From Nocardioides mangrovi (GTDB lineage Bacteria; Actinomycetota; Actinomycetes; Propionibacteriales; Nocardioidaceae), in assembly GCF_020073815.1 (NCBI RefSeq), contig NZ_JAIQZJ010000017.1, positions 1 through 64,000 of the forward strand: a stretch of 64,000 nt of DNA, written 5' to 3'. Below the pieces are notes generated by a model that worked only from the letters and a program-made list of their open reading frames with translations, was not told the origin of the DNA and made no database searches. Position 1 is the stretch's first letter. Each line of letters begins with the position of its first letter. The position numbers and the translations under genes were made by a program. Below, in pieces: positions 19,442 through 27,836 of this stretch.

Positions 19442-19773
19442 GTCTTCCGGCAGCCGACGACCTCTTCCGCCCGACCGCGCCCCCCGACGAGGGCGCCGCC
19501 GGCGCGTCGGAGCAGACAGCTGAGCCGACCGCCGACGCGGCGACGGGCCCGAAGAAGCCCAGCGGCCGGGTCCGGCACGACGAGAAGATGACGGTCTACG
19601 TCACCTCCGACGAGCTGCTCGACCTCGAGCACGCCCGACTGCTGCTGCGTCGCAGCCACGGCCTCGCCGTGGACCGCGGGCGACTGGTGCGCGAGGCGAT
19701 CGCCCTGGTGCTGGCCGACTTCGAGGCGAACGGCGACGCCAGCGCCCTGGTCCGACGGTTGACCGAGGAATGA
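19426..19773 (+). CDS. Small protein with ribbon-helix-helix-like C-terminus
   Basis: A 115-aa protein. After a disordered acidic N-terminus (to about 45), residues about 53-110 read as a beta strand (KMTVYVTS) followed by two helices (LLDLEHARLLLRR, then RGRLVREAIALVLADF), the layout of an RHH DNA-binding fold. It starts at GTG 19426 inside the end of parA and overlaps scpA by 4 nt. A ParB-like or centromere-binding role for its ParA neighbour is an inference from position. Confidence 0.6.
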   Translation: MARRVSLPAADDLFRPTAPPDEGAAGASEQTAEPTADAATGPKKPSGRVRHDEKMTVYVTSDELLDLEHARLLLRRSHGLAVDRGRLVREAIALVLADFEANGDASALVRRLTEE

Positions 19774-20750
19774 CCGCGGACCTGGATGCCGGCGCCGTCG
19801 ACCAGACGGCGGGGGAGACCACGCCCGGCTTCGAGGTGCGGCTGGACAACTTCGAGGGTCCCTTCGACCTGCTGCTCAACCTGATCGCCAAGCACAAGCT
19901 CGACATCACCGAGGTGTCGCTGTCGAAGGTGACCGTCGAGTTCATCGCGCACGTCAAGGCGATGGGCGCGGTGTGGGACCTCGAGCAGACGACGTCGTTC
20001 CTGCTCGTCGCCTCGACCCTGCTCGACCTGAAGGCGGCGCGGCTGCTCCCGCAGGGCGACGTCGAGGACGAGGAGGACCTCGCGCTGCTCGAGGCCCGCG
20101 ACCTGCTCTTCGCGCGGCTGCTGCAGTACAAGGCGTTCAAGCAGGTGGCGGGCGTGCTCGAGCAGCGGCTCGCGGCCGAGTCGCGGCGCCACCCGCGCGC
20201 GGTCGGCCTGGAGGAGCGCTTCGCCGGACTGCTGCCGGAGGTGCTGATCGGCATCGGCCTCGACCAGTTCGCGCAGCTGGCGGCCAAGGCGCTCGAGCCG
20301 AAGCCGGTGCTGGAGCTGACCCTCCACCACATCCATGCCGCCAAGGTGAGCGTCCGGGAGCAGGCCGCGATCGTCGTCGACCGGCTGCGGCGCAGCGGCA
20401 CGATGACCTTCCGGGCCCTGTGCGGCGACTCGCCGGACAAGCTGACGACGGTCGCGCGCTTCCTGTCGCTGCTCGAGCTCTTCCGCGAGGGCGCGGTCGG
20501 CTTCGAGCAGGTGACGCCGCTCGGCGAGCTGACCGTGCGGTGGACCGGCGACGACGACGCCGACGTGGACGACCTGATCACCGACGAGTTCGACGGCGCG
20601 CCGCCCGAGCCGGAGGCCGCGGCAGAGCCGGAGGCCGAGCAAGCAGAGCCAGCAGAGCCAGCAGAGCCAGCAGAGCCAGCAGAGCCAGCAGAGCCAGCAG
20701 AGCCAGCAGAGCCAGCAGAGGGAGTGGACGATGACCGAGACGACGACTGA
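19770..20750 (+). CDS. scpA: Segregation and condensation protein ScpA
   Basis: A 326-aa kleisin. The N-terminal SMC-binding helix region is FEVRLDNFEGPFDLLLNLI (about 21-39), with ITEVSLSKVTVEFI, the central RLLQYKAFK segment and a C-terminal winged helix near 215-260. With SMC and ScpB it forms the bacterial condensin. The C-terminal tail is unusual, carrying eight exact EPA repeats before a DDD end. It overlaps the preceding gene by 4 nt and scpB by 20 nt. Confidence 0.94.
   Translation: MTADLDAGAVDQTAGETTPGFEVRLDNFEGPFDLLLNLIAKHKLDITEVSLSKVTVEFIAHVKAMGAVWDLEQTTSFLLVASTLLDLKAARLLPQGDVEDEEDLALLEARDLLFARLLQYKAFKQVAGVLEQRLAAESRRHPRAVGLEERFAGLLPEVLIGIGLDQFAQLAAKALEPKPVLELTLHHIHAAKVSVREQAAIVVDRLRRSGTMTFRALCGDSPDKLTTVARFLSLLELFREGAVGFEQVTPLGELTVRWTGDDDADVDDLITDEFDGAPPEPEAAAEPEAEQAEPAEPAEPAEPAEPAEPAEPAEPAEGVDDDRDDD
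20646..20717 (+). repeat. Eight exact 9-bp repeats (GAGCCAGCA) inside scpA
   Basis: The unit GAGCCAGCA is repeated eight times without a mismatch and encodes Glu-Pro-Ala. A whole-codon tandem array of this purity is likely to vary in copy number by slippage without breaking the frame. Confidence 0.95.
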
Positions 20751-21447
20751 GGACCAGGAGACCCTCGCCGTACCCGTCGCGGAGCTGCGGCCGTCGCTCG
20801 AGGCGCTGCTCATGGTGGCCGACCAGCCGCTGGAGACCGTGACGCTCGCGACCGCCGTGGGCTACCCGGTCGACGAGGTGACGCTGGCCCTGGACGGGCT
20901 GGCGGCCGAGTACACCGAGCAGGGGCGCGGCTTCGAGCTGCGCAACGTCGGCGGCGGGTGGCGCTACTACACCCGCGACGAGTACGCCGCGGTCGTCGAG
21001 GGCTACGTGCTCGACGGGCAGCAGGCCCGGCTGACGCAGGCCGCGCTGGAGACGCTCGCGGTGGTCGCCTACAAGCAGCCGGTCTCGCGCGCCCGCGTCT
21101 CCGCGATCCGCGGGGTCAACGTCGACGGCGTGATGCGCACGCTGCTGACCCGCGGCCTGGTCGAGGAGGTCGGCCAGGACCACGAGACCGGTGCCAACCT
21201 CTACGCGACGACCGGCTACTTCCTCGAGCGGATCGGCGTCACCTCCCTCGACGAGCTGCCCGAGCTCGCGCCGTACCTCCCCGACATGGAGGACCTCGAG
21301 GACGAGCTGGCCGAGATGGTGGCGCCCGCGCCGGTCGCGACCGAGTCCACGACCGAGTCCGCGCCCGAGGACGAACCGCCGCACGTTCCCCACTCGCCGC
21401 ACTCCGGTGACGGCACCGAGCCCGACGGCGGGACCGAGCCCACGTGA
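20731..21447 (+). CDS. scpB: Segregation and condensation protein ScpB
   Basis: A 238-aa protein with the two winged-helix domains of ScpB: LRPSLEALLMVADQPLE and the RGFELRNVGGGWRYYTR hallmark, then LTQAALETLAVVAYKQPVSR and IRGVNVDGVMRTLLTRGL. The acidic tail after about 190 is disordered. It partners ScpA and SMC. ATG 20731 lies within the end of scpA; the stop overlaps rluB by 4 nt. Confidence 0.95.
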   Translation: MTETTTEDQETLAVPVAELRPSLEALLMVADQPLETVTLATAVGYPVDEVTLALDGLAAEYTEQGRGFELRNVGGGWRYYTRDEYAAVVEGYVLDGQQARLTQAALETLAVVAYKQPVSRARVSAIRGVNVDGVMRTLLTRGLVEEVGQDHETGANLYATTGYFLERIGVTSLDELPELAPYLPDMEDLEDELAEMVAPAPVATESTTESAPEDEPPHVPHSPHSGDGTEPDGGTEPT

Positions 21448-22199
21448 GCGGTGCTGACATCGAGACCGACGACGACGGACTGATCCGGCTGCAGAAGCTG
21501 CTCGCCCAGTCCGGGGTCGCCTCGCGCCGCAAGTGCGAGGAGCTGATGCTCGACGGGCTGGTCGAGGTCGACGGCGAGGTCGTCACCCGGCTCGGCACCA
21601 AGGTCGACCCGCGCACCGCGGTGATCAAGGTCGACGGCAAGCGGCTGCCGCCGATCTCGGAGAAGGTCTACCTGGTCCTCAACAAGCCCCGCGGGGTCGT
21701 GTCGACGATGTCGGACCCCGAGGGGCGCAAGACCCTGTCCGACGTCGTGGCCGACCGCCCCGAGCGGCTCTTCCACGTCGGCCGCCTCGACACCGACACG
21801 TCCGGGCTGCTGCTGCTCACCAACGACGGCGACTTCGCCCAGCGGATGGCGCACCCGTCGTACGAGGTGGACAAGACGTACGTCGCCGAGGTCGAGGGCG
21901 AGGTCTACCGCAACGTCGTCAAGCGGCTGCTCGAGGGCGTGACGCTCGAGGACGGCCCGGTGACGGTGAAGAAGGCCCGCGTGGTCGAGGCGTCCGCGAC
22001 CAAGTCGATCGTCGAGCTCACCATCCACGAGGGGCGCAACCGGATCGTGCGGCGCCTGCTCGACCACGTCGGTCACCCGGTCAAGCGGCTGACGCGCACC
22101 GCCATCGGCCCGGTCGTCCTCGGCCGGCTCCCCGTCGGCCAGCTGCGCGACCTCACCCGCGAGGAGCTCGGCGAGCTGCTGGAGGCGGCGCAGCTCTGA
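21444..22199 (+). CDS. rluB: 23S rRNA pseudouridine synthase RluB/RsuA family
   Basis: A 251-aa RsuA/RluB-type enzyme. An S4 domain (IRLQKLLAQSGVASRRKCEE, about 14-60) is followed by the catalytic motif GRLDTDTSGLLLLTNDG with Asp116 and the GRNRIVRRLLDHVG region. It isomerises uridine in rRNA. GTG 21444 overlaps scpB by 4 nt. It is the last gene of the parA-scpA-scpB-rluB unit. Confidence 0.94.
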   Translation: MSGADIETDDDGLIRLQKLLAQSGVASRRKCEELMLDGLVEVDGEVVTRLGTKVDPRTAVIKVDGKRLPPISEKVYLVLNKPRGVVSTMSDPEGRKTLSDVVADRPERLFHVGRLDTDTSGLLLLTNDGDFAQRMAHPSYEVDKTYVAEVEGEVYRNVVKRLLEGVTLEDGPVTVKKARVVEASATKSIVELTIHEGRNRIVRRLLDHVGHPVKRLTRTAIGPVVLGRLPVGQLRDLTREELGELLEAAQL

Positions 22200-22216
22200 C
22201 CTGCTGGGCTTCGGGA

Positions 22217-22307
22217 GTTTCGAGGCTCAGGCGTGCGACGCCTTCGCACCTCAACCACCGACGTCGGTGGTTGAGGTGCGAGGAGCGTCAGGGACGAGCC
22301 TCGAAAC
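22217..22307. repeat. Palindromic intergenic repeat (REP-like)
   Basis: Outer arms GTTTCGAGGCTC (22217-22228) and GAGCCTCGAAAC (22296-22307) are exact inverted copies. Inside lies a perfect 36-nt palindrome (22245-22280) centred on ACCGACGTCGGT. The whole can fold as a long hairpin downstream of rluB. The pattern resembles dispersed hairpin repeats of actinobacterial genomes and may also terminate transcription. Confidence 0.75.
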
Positions 22308-22325
22308 CACCGCTACCGTGAGCGG

Positions 22326-23111
22326 GTGGCCACGATCCACCCCGCGCTGGCGCCGTACGTCGCGTCGCTGACGGCGTACGACGTCGACCTCGGCGCGCCG
22401 GGGGTGCACCGCGGGCTGCCGTCGCCGGAGCTGACGTTCGTGCTGCCCGTGGGGGAGCCGCTGGACGTGGGGTGGCGCGGCGCGCCCGCGAGCCGGGCTC
22501 GGCGCTGGTCGACGGTGTCGGGGCTGCACGCCGGGCCAGCGGAGATCCACCACGACGGGCACCAGGCCGGCGTCCAGCTCGGGCTCACGACGGCGGGGGC
22601 GCGGGCGCTGTTCGGCGTACCAGCGGCCACCCTGGCCGGGGAGCTGGTCGAGCTCGACGACGTCGCGCCCGCGCTGCGGCTGCTGCCCGAGGCGCTCGCG
22701 GAGGCGACGCCGGAGCGGTGGGAGTCGCTGGTCCAGGAGGCGCTGCTCCTCCGGCTGGCCGAGGTCCGGACGGCACCAGCCGTCGGCCAGGCACTGGCCC
22801 GGCTCACTCGCGGCGCGCGGGTCCAGGACGTGGCGGACGAGGTCGGCTACAGCCGACGTCACCTCGCGACGGTGGTGCGCCGCGAGTGCGGGCTGACCCC
22901 GCAGGAGCTGCGCCGGGTCGGACGCTTCTCCCGCTCCCGGACGGTGCTCGGGCGGATGCCGCTGGTCGAGGTCGCGCAGCGGTGCGGGTACGCCGACCAG
23001 GCCCACCTCACGCGCGAGTGGGTCGCGCTGGCCGGTTGCCCGCCGACCACGTGGCTGCGTGAGGAGTTCCCGTTCCTTCAAGACGTCGGCGACGACGGAG
23101 CAGCAGGGTGA
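22326..23111 (+). CDS. AraC family transcriptional regulator
   Basis: A 261-aa regulator. The N-terminal half (about 1-150) is a divergent ligand-sensing domain with ELTFVLPVGEPLDV. The C-terminal double helix-turn-helix carries VQDVADEVGYSRRHLATVVRRE and VEVAQRCGYADQAHLTREW, standard for AraC. GTG start at 22326. The VOC gene follows by 4 nt and is its likely partner or target. Confidence 0.87.
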   Translation: MATIHPALAPYVASLTAYDVDLGAPGVHRGLPSPELTFVLPVGEPLDVGWRGAPASRARRWSTVSGLHAGPAEIHHDGHQAGVQLGLTTAGARALFGVPAATLAGELVELDDVAPALRLLPEALAEATPERWESLVQEALLLRLAEVRTAPAVGQALARLTRGARVQDVADEVGYSRRHLATVVRRECGLTPQELRRVGRFSRSRTVLGRMPLVEVAQRCGYADQAHLTREWVALAGCPPTTWLREEFPFLQDVGDDGAAG

Positions 23112-23115
23112 GCAC

Positions 23116-23508
23116 ATGAGCGACGCAGCAGAGATCCGCCTCTGGCACACCATGTCCGTGCGCGACGCCGACCCGATGATCGCCTGGCTGAGCGCGATCG
23201 GGTTCGTCGAGCACGCGACCTACCGTGACGAGTCCGACCCGACCGTGGTCGTCCACGCGGAGTGGATCTGGCCGGGCGGCGGCGGGCTGATGTTCGGCAG
23301 CGAGCGCGAGGACGGCGCCGTCAGCAACACCGGCCGGTCGGCGGCGTACCTCGTCACCGACGAGCCCGACGCCGTCTTCGACCGCGCGGTCGCCGCGGGC
23401 GCGACGGTCCTCCGCCCGATGCGCGACGAGGACTACGGCGGGCGAGGCGGCAGCGTCGAGGACCCGGAGGGCAACCACTGGTCCTTCGGGAGCTACCAGC
23501 CCTCGTGA
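23116..23508 (+). CDS. VOC (glyoxalase/bleomycin resistance-like) family protein
   Basis: A 130-aa vicinal-oxygen-chelate protein. It has the paired beta-alpha-beta-beta-beta modules, with WLSAIGFVEHATY in the first half and the closing signature VEDPEGNHWSFGSY. Substrate unknown. It lies 4 nt behind the AraC gene, so co-expression with this regulator is likely. Confidence 0.85.
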   Translation: MSDAAEIRLWHTMSVRDADPMIAWLSAIGFVEHATYRDESDPTVVVHAEWIWPGGGGLMFGSEREDGAVSNTGRSAAYLVTDEPDAVFDRAVAAGATVLRPMRDEDYGGRGGSVEDPEGNHWSFGSYQPS

Positions 23509-23551
23509 GACTGCTCTCCGGCCGCCGCGCGGGGCTCGATAGCCTGACCGC

Positions 23552-23938
23552 GTGGCAGTGAGGGCAGTACGAGGAGCGACGCAGCTCGACGAGGACGTCC
23601 GCGAGCACATGCTCGACCGGGTCGCGGAGATGGTGACCGACGTGATGTCGGCCAACGGCCTCGACGTCGACGACTTCATCTCGGTGATCTTCACCGCGAC
23701 CTCGGACCTGCACTCGGAGTTCCCGGCGTACGCCGCCCGCCAGCTCGGCTTCGGCGAGGTGCCGCTGATCTGCGCCCGTGAGCTCGAGATCGAGGGCTCG
23801 ATGCCGCGGGTGGTGCGGATGATGGCGCACGTCGAGACCGACCTGCCGAAGTCCGACATCACCCACGTCTACCTCCACGGCGCGGCCGCGCTGCGCCGCG
23901 ACCTCACCCGGGTGCGCGCGGTCCCCGACGATGAGTGA
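23552..23938 (+). CDS. aroH: Chorismate mutase, AroH class
   Basis: A 128-aa AroH-fold chorismate mutase, the trimeric Bacillus type, not the all-helical AroQ. It has VRAVRGATQL at the N-terminus, the family segment FTATSDLHSEFPAYAAR and VPLICARELEI, all part of the active site. It converts chorismate to prephenate. GTG 23552 start. The end overlaps tyrA by 8 nt, so consecutive steps of tyrosine synthesis are coupled. Confidence 0.95.
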   Translation: MAVRAVRGATQLDEDVREHMLDRVAEMVTDVMSANGLDVDDFISVIFTATSDLHSEFPAYAARQLGFGEVPLICARELEIEGSMPRVVRMMAHVETDLPKSDITHVYLHGAAALRRDLTRVRAVPDDE

Positions 23939-24995
23939 CCGCCTGACCGGTCCCGTCGAGGTCATCGGCACCGGCCTGCTCGGCACCTCGGTCGCCCTGG
24001 CCTGTCGCCGCGCGGGGCTCGACGTGCTGCTCACCGACGTGTCCGCCGAGCACGTGCGCACCGCCTCCGCCCTGGGCGCCGGGCGGGCCCGCGCGGCCGA
24101 GGACCGGCCGCAGCTCGTCGTGGTCGCCGTACCGCCCGACCACCTGGGCGTCACGATCGCCCGCGCGCTCGACGACGGCGACGCCGTCGTCACCGACGTC
24201 GGCAGCGTCAAGGCCGGGCCGTACGCCGCGGTCGCGGCCCACCCCGGCGCGTCCCGCTACGTCGGCGGGCACCCGATGGCCGGCAGCGAGCGGTCCGGTC
24301 CGTTGGCCGCCTCGGCCGACCTCTTCGAGGGCCGCCCGTGGGCGGTCGTCCCGCACCCCGGCTCGCACCCGGACGCCGTGGCGCTGGTCGAGCAGCTCGT
24401 CGCCATCTGCGCCGCCGTGGCGGTGCGGCTGACCCCGGAGGACCACGACCGGGCGGTGGCCCGCACCTCCCACGTCCCGCACCTGCTGGCCTCCCTGGCC
24501 GCCGGCCGCCTGGCCGACGCGCCGGCCGACCACCTGCGGCTCTCCGGCCAGGGTGTCCGCGACGTCACCCGGGTCGCCGCCGGCAGCCCCGAGCTCTACG
24601 GGCAGATCGTCGCGGCCAACGCCGACGCGGTGCTCGGCCTGCTCGGCGAGGTCCGCGGCGAGCTGGACGCCCTCATCGCCGCGATCGCGGCCGCGGACGG
24701 TGGCGCGCTGGCGTCGCTCCTCGAGCAGGGCGTGGCCGGCACCCGGGCGATCCCGGGCAAGCACGGCGGCCCGGTGCGGCCCACGGCGACCGTCTTCGTC
24801 TCGGTGCCCGACGAGCCCGGAGTGCTCGCCCGGCTCTTCGCTGCAGCGGGCGAGGCCGGCGTCAACATCGAGGACGTGCGCATCGACCACGACCTCGGTC
24901 GGGCCGTCGGCCTGGTCGAGCTCCTGGTCGAGGAGGGGCGTGACGAGCACCTCCGGGAGTCGCTGGAATCCCGGGGTTGGGCGACTCACCGGTAG
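23931..24995 (+). CDS. tyrA: Prephenate dehydrogenase
   Basis: A 354-aa NAD-dependent prephenate dehydrogenase. Rossmann motif VIGTGLLGTS (about 11-20), the conserved GGHPMAGSERSGP and ARTSHVPHLLA active-site segments, and a C-terminal ACT domain (VFVSVPDEPGVLARLF, from about 285) for feedback control by tyrosine. It overlaps aroH by 8 nt and is followed by cmk after 11 nt. Confidence 0.95.
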   Translation: MSDRLTGPVEVIGTGLLGTSVALACRRAGLDVLLTDVSAEHVRTASALGAGRARAAEDRPQLVVVAVPPDHLGVTIARALDDGDAVVTDVGSVKAGPYAAVAAHPGASRYVGGHPMAGSERSGPLAASADLFEGRPWAVVPHPGSHPDAVALVEQLVAICAAVAVRLTPEDHDRAVARTSHVPHLLASLAAGRLADAPADHLRLSGQGVRDVTRVAAGSPELYGQIVAANADAVLGLLGEVRGELDALIAAIAAADGGALASLLEQGVAGTRAIPGKHGGPVRPTATVFVSVPDEPGVLARLFAAAGEAGVNIEDVRIDHDLGRAVGLVELLVEEGRDEHLRESLESRGWATHR

Positions 24996-25006
24996 GCTGC
25001 GGGCCC

Positions 25007-25708
25007 GTGAGCAGCTCCTCCCGACCGCACCTGTCCGGCCTCGTCGTCGCCATCGACGGCACCTCCGGGTCGGGCAAGTCGAGCACCTCGCGCGGTGCGG
25101 CCGACCGGCTGGGGCTGCGCTACCTCGACACCGGGGCGATGTTCCGGGCGATGACCTGGTGGCTGCTCGACCAGGGCGTGGACGTCCACGACCCCGCCGC
25201 GGTCGCCGCGCGCTGCGCTGAGCCGCAGATCGTGAGCGGCACCGACCCGCTCGCTCCGACGATCACGGTCGACGGCACCGACGTGGGCGTGGCGATCCGC
25301 AGCGACGCCGTCAACGCCGCCGTGTCGCCGGTCAGCGCGGTGCCCGAGGTCCGGGCCCGGCTCCTCGACCTCCAGCGCGCCGTCATCGCAGCTGAGACCG
25401 CGGAGGGCGGGATCGTCGTCGAGGGTCGCGACATCGGCTCCGTGGTCGCGCCGGACGCGCCGGTCAAGCTCTACCTCAGCGCCGACCCCGGCGCCCGGGC
25501 CGCCCGCCGCGCCGCCGAGCAGGGCGGCGCCGACGTCGCCGCGACCCGCGAGTCGCTCCTGGCTCGCGACCAGATCGACTCCGGCCGCGCCACCGCGCCG
25601 CTCGTGATGGCCGACGGCGCCGTCCACATCGACACCACGGCCTACACCCTCGACGAGGTCATCGGCCAGGTGGTCGCGCTGGTGGAGGACGCCGAGGCAC
25701 GCACATGA
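25007..25708 (+). CDS. cmk: Cytidylate kinase
   Basis: A 233-aa (d)CMP kinase. The P-loop is GTSGSGKSS (18-26), with LRYLDTGAMFRAMTW, VEGRDIGSVVAP and the LID-region arginines. GTG 25007 is preferred, since the upstream codons run into the tyrA end. The stop overlaps the acyltransferase start by 4 nt. Confidence 0.95.
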   Translation: MSSSSRPHLSGLVVAIDGTSGSGKSSTSRGAADRLGLRYLDTGAMFRAMTWWLLDQGVDVHDPAAVAARCAEPQIVSGTDPLAPTITVDGTDVGVAIRSDAVNAAVSPVSAVPEVRARLLDLQRAVIAAETAEGGIVVEGRDIGSVVAPDAPVKLYLSADPGARAARRAAEQGGADVAATRESLLARDQIDSGRATAPLVMADGAVHIDTTAYTLDEVIGQVVALVEDAEART

Positions 25709-26463
25709 GCCCCGTGCACCTCGACCCACCGCGGAGCGACCAGGTCAAGGCCGCCCCGCGCTACCTGCTCTACTCGCCGCTGCGCCCGCTCGCCCGCTGG
25801 CTCATCCGGCGTCGGTACGCCGTGCGCGTGACCGACCCGGGCAACGTGCCCGCTTCCGGCCCGATCATCTACGCCTCCAACCACGTCGGCGTGATCGACG
25901 GGCCGCTGCTGGCGATCTTCGCGCCCCGGCCCGCCCACGCGCTGACCAAGATCGAGATGTTCAGGGGCTTCCTCGGCCGCTTCCTGTGGCACTCCGGCCA
26001 GATCCCGCTCGACCGCTTCCACACCGACCCGTACGCCGTGAAGGTGTGCCTGCGAGCGTTGCGCGACGGCCGAGCGATCGGGATCTACCCCGAGGGCTCG
26101 CGCGGCCCCGGCGACCTCGAGCGCTTCCACCGCGGCGCGGCCTACCTCGCCCTGGTCAGCGGCGCGCCCGTCGTACCGGTGACGATGCTCGGGAGTCGGG
26201 AGCCCGGCGGCACGAGCGGGTCGCTCCCGCGCCGCGGCGCCGCCATCGACATGGTCTTCGGGGAGATGTGGCGGGCCGAGCCGGTGCCCTGGCCGCGGAC
26301 CCGGGAACAAGTCGAGAAGGCCTCGTTGTTCCTCCGTGAGCACATGCTGGTCCAGCTGGACCGGGCGCGCGCGTCGACCGGGAGAGAGCTCCCTGGTCCG
26401 CTGCCGCCGACCGACGTAGATCCAGACCCCGCCACCGGGGTCACCGATGAAGGAGCACCATGA
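25705..26463 (+). CDS. 1-acyl-glycerol-3-phosphate acyltransferase (PlsC family)
   Basis: A 252-aa lysophosphatidic-acid-acyltransferase-like protein. The catalytic NHVGVID (His60, Asp65) and the phosphate-binding YPEGSRGPG motif are intact, with PVVPVTMLG downstream. It likely makes phosphatidic acid at the membrane. The cmk-plsC-der order with 4-nt overlaps on both sides is common in actinobacteria. Confidence 0.9.
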   Translation: MSPVHLDPPRSDQVKAAPRYLLYSPLRPLARWLIRRRYAVRVTDPGNVPASGPIIYASNHVGVIDGPLLAIFAPRPAHALTKIEMFRGFLGRFLWHSGQIPLDRFHTDPYAVKVCLRALRDGRAIGIYPEGSRGPGDLERFHRGAAYLALVSGAPVVPVTMLGSREPGGTSGSLPRRGAAIDMVFGEMWRAEPVPWPRTREQVEKASLFLREHMLVQLDRARASTGRELPGPLPPTDVDPDPATGVTDEGAP

Positions 26464-27836
26464 CCGAGCACGACCCCGCCGACGCGCCGACCGACGGGTT
26501 CGGTGACGAGTCGCTCGGCCCGGTCCCGGTGCTGGCGGTCGTCGGCCGCCCCAACGTCGGCAAGTCCACGCTGGTCAACCGGATCATCGGCCGCCGCGAG
26601 GCCGTCGTCGAGGACGTCCCGGGCGTGACCCGCGACCGGGTCTCCTACGACGCCAACTGGAACGGCCGCGCCTTCACCGTCGTCGACACCGGCGGCTGGG
26701 ACCCCGACGCCCGCGGGATGGCCGCCTCCATCGCCGCCCAGGCCGAGATCGCCGTGACCCTCGCGGACGCCGTGCTCTTCGTGGTCGACGCGACCGTGGG
26801 GATCACCGACCACGACGAGGCGGTCGTGAAGATCCTCCGCTCCTCCGGCAAGCCGGTCGTGCTCGCCGCCAACAAGGTCGACGACCACCGCACCGAGGCC
26901 GAGGCCTACGCGCTGTGGAACCTCGGTCTCGGCGAGCCCTTCCCGGTCTCCGCGCTGCACGGCCGCGGCTCGGGCGACATGCTCGACGCCGTCCTCGCCG
27001 CGCTGCCGGACACCCCACCCGAGACCATCGGCGAAGAGGTCGGGGGACCCCGCAGGATCGCGATCGTCGGCAAGCCCAACGTCGGCAAGTCCTCCCTGCT
27101 CAACAAGCTCGCGGGCGAGGACCGCGTCGTCGTCGACAACGTCGCCGGCACCACGGTCGACCCGGTCGACGAGCTGATCGAGCTCGGCGGCCGCACCTGG
27201 CGCTTCATCGACACCGCCGGCCTCCGCAAGCGGGTCAAGGAGGCGTCGGGTCACGAGTACTACGCCTCGCTGCGTACGTCGACCGCGATCGACCGCGCCG
27301 AGGTCGCCGTGCTCGTACTCAACGCCGACGAGACGATCTCCGAGCAGGACGTCCGGATCCTCCAGACCGTCCGCGAGGCCGGCCGCGCCCTCGTCATCGC
27401 CTTCAACAAGTGGGACCTCGTCGACGAGGAGCGCCGCTACTACCTCGAGCGCGAGATCGAGCGCGAGCTCGTCCAGGTCCAGTGGGCGCCGAGGATCAAC
27501 ATCACCGCGCGCACCGGTTGGCACGTGGACCGGCTCGTCCCGGCGCTCGACAAGGCGATCGAGGGCTGGGAGACCCGGATCACCACCGGCGCGCTCAACG
27601 GCTTCCTCGGCCGGCTGGTCGCCGAGCACCCGCACCCGGTGCGCGGCGGCAAGCAGCCGAAGATCCTCTTCGGCACCCAGCCGTCCACGGCGCCGCCGAC
27701 GTTCATCCTCTTCACCAGCGGCAAGCTGGACGCGTCGTACGAGCGCTTCATCGAGCGCAGGCTGCGCGAGGAGTTCGGCTTCGCCGGCACTCCGATCGTG
27801 CTGCAGCAGCGGCCGCGGGAGAAGCGCAAGCGGTGA
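26460..27836 (+). CDS. der: Ribosome biogenesis GTPase Der (EngA)
   Basis: A 458-aa protein with two tandem GTPase domains, GRPNVGKS and GKPNVGKS, each with DTGGW or DTAGL switch motifs and NKVD/NKWD specificity motifs, then a C-terminal KH-like domain. It is needed for 50S assembly. ATG 26460 has AAGGAG nearby. Its TGA overlaps the next start (GTGA). Confidence 0.97.
   Translation: MTEHDPADAPTDGFGDESLGPVPVLAVVGRPNVGKSTLVNRIIGRREAVVEDVPGVTRDRVSYDANWNGRAFTVVDTGGWDPDARGMAASIAAQAEIAVTLADAVLFVVDATVGITDHDEAVVKILRSSGKPVVLAANKVDDHRTEAEAYALWNLGLGEPFPVSALHGRGSGDMLDAVLAALPDTPPETIGEEVGGPRRIAIVGKPNVGKSSLLNKLAGEDRVVVDNVAGTTVDPVDELIELGGRTWRFIDTAGLRKRVKEASGHEYYASLRTSTAIDRAEVAVLVLNADETISEQDVRILQTVREAGRALVIAFNKWDLVDEERRYYLEREIERELVQVQWAPRINITARTGWHVDRLVPALDKAIEGWETRITTGALNGFLGRLVAEHPHPVRGGKQPKILFGTQPSTAPPTFILFTSGKLDASYERFIERRLREEFGFAGTPIVLQQRPREKRKR

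Noticed and set aside
20646..20717. CRISPR-like or satellite repeat
   Set aside because: 9-bp codon repeats inside scpA without spacers.
24977..25006. Earlier start for cmk
   Set aside because: It would overlap tyrA with no ribosome-binding site; GTG 25007 gives the normal P-loop position.
26915..27832. Extended reading frame ahead of the secreted protein
   Set aside because: The extension lies wholly inside der in another frame; the signal peptide begins at GTG 27833.
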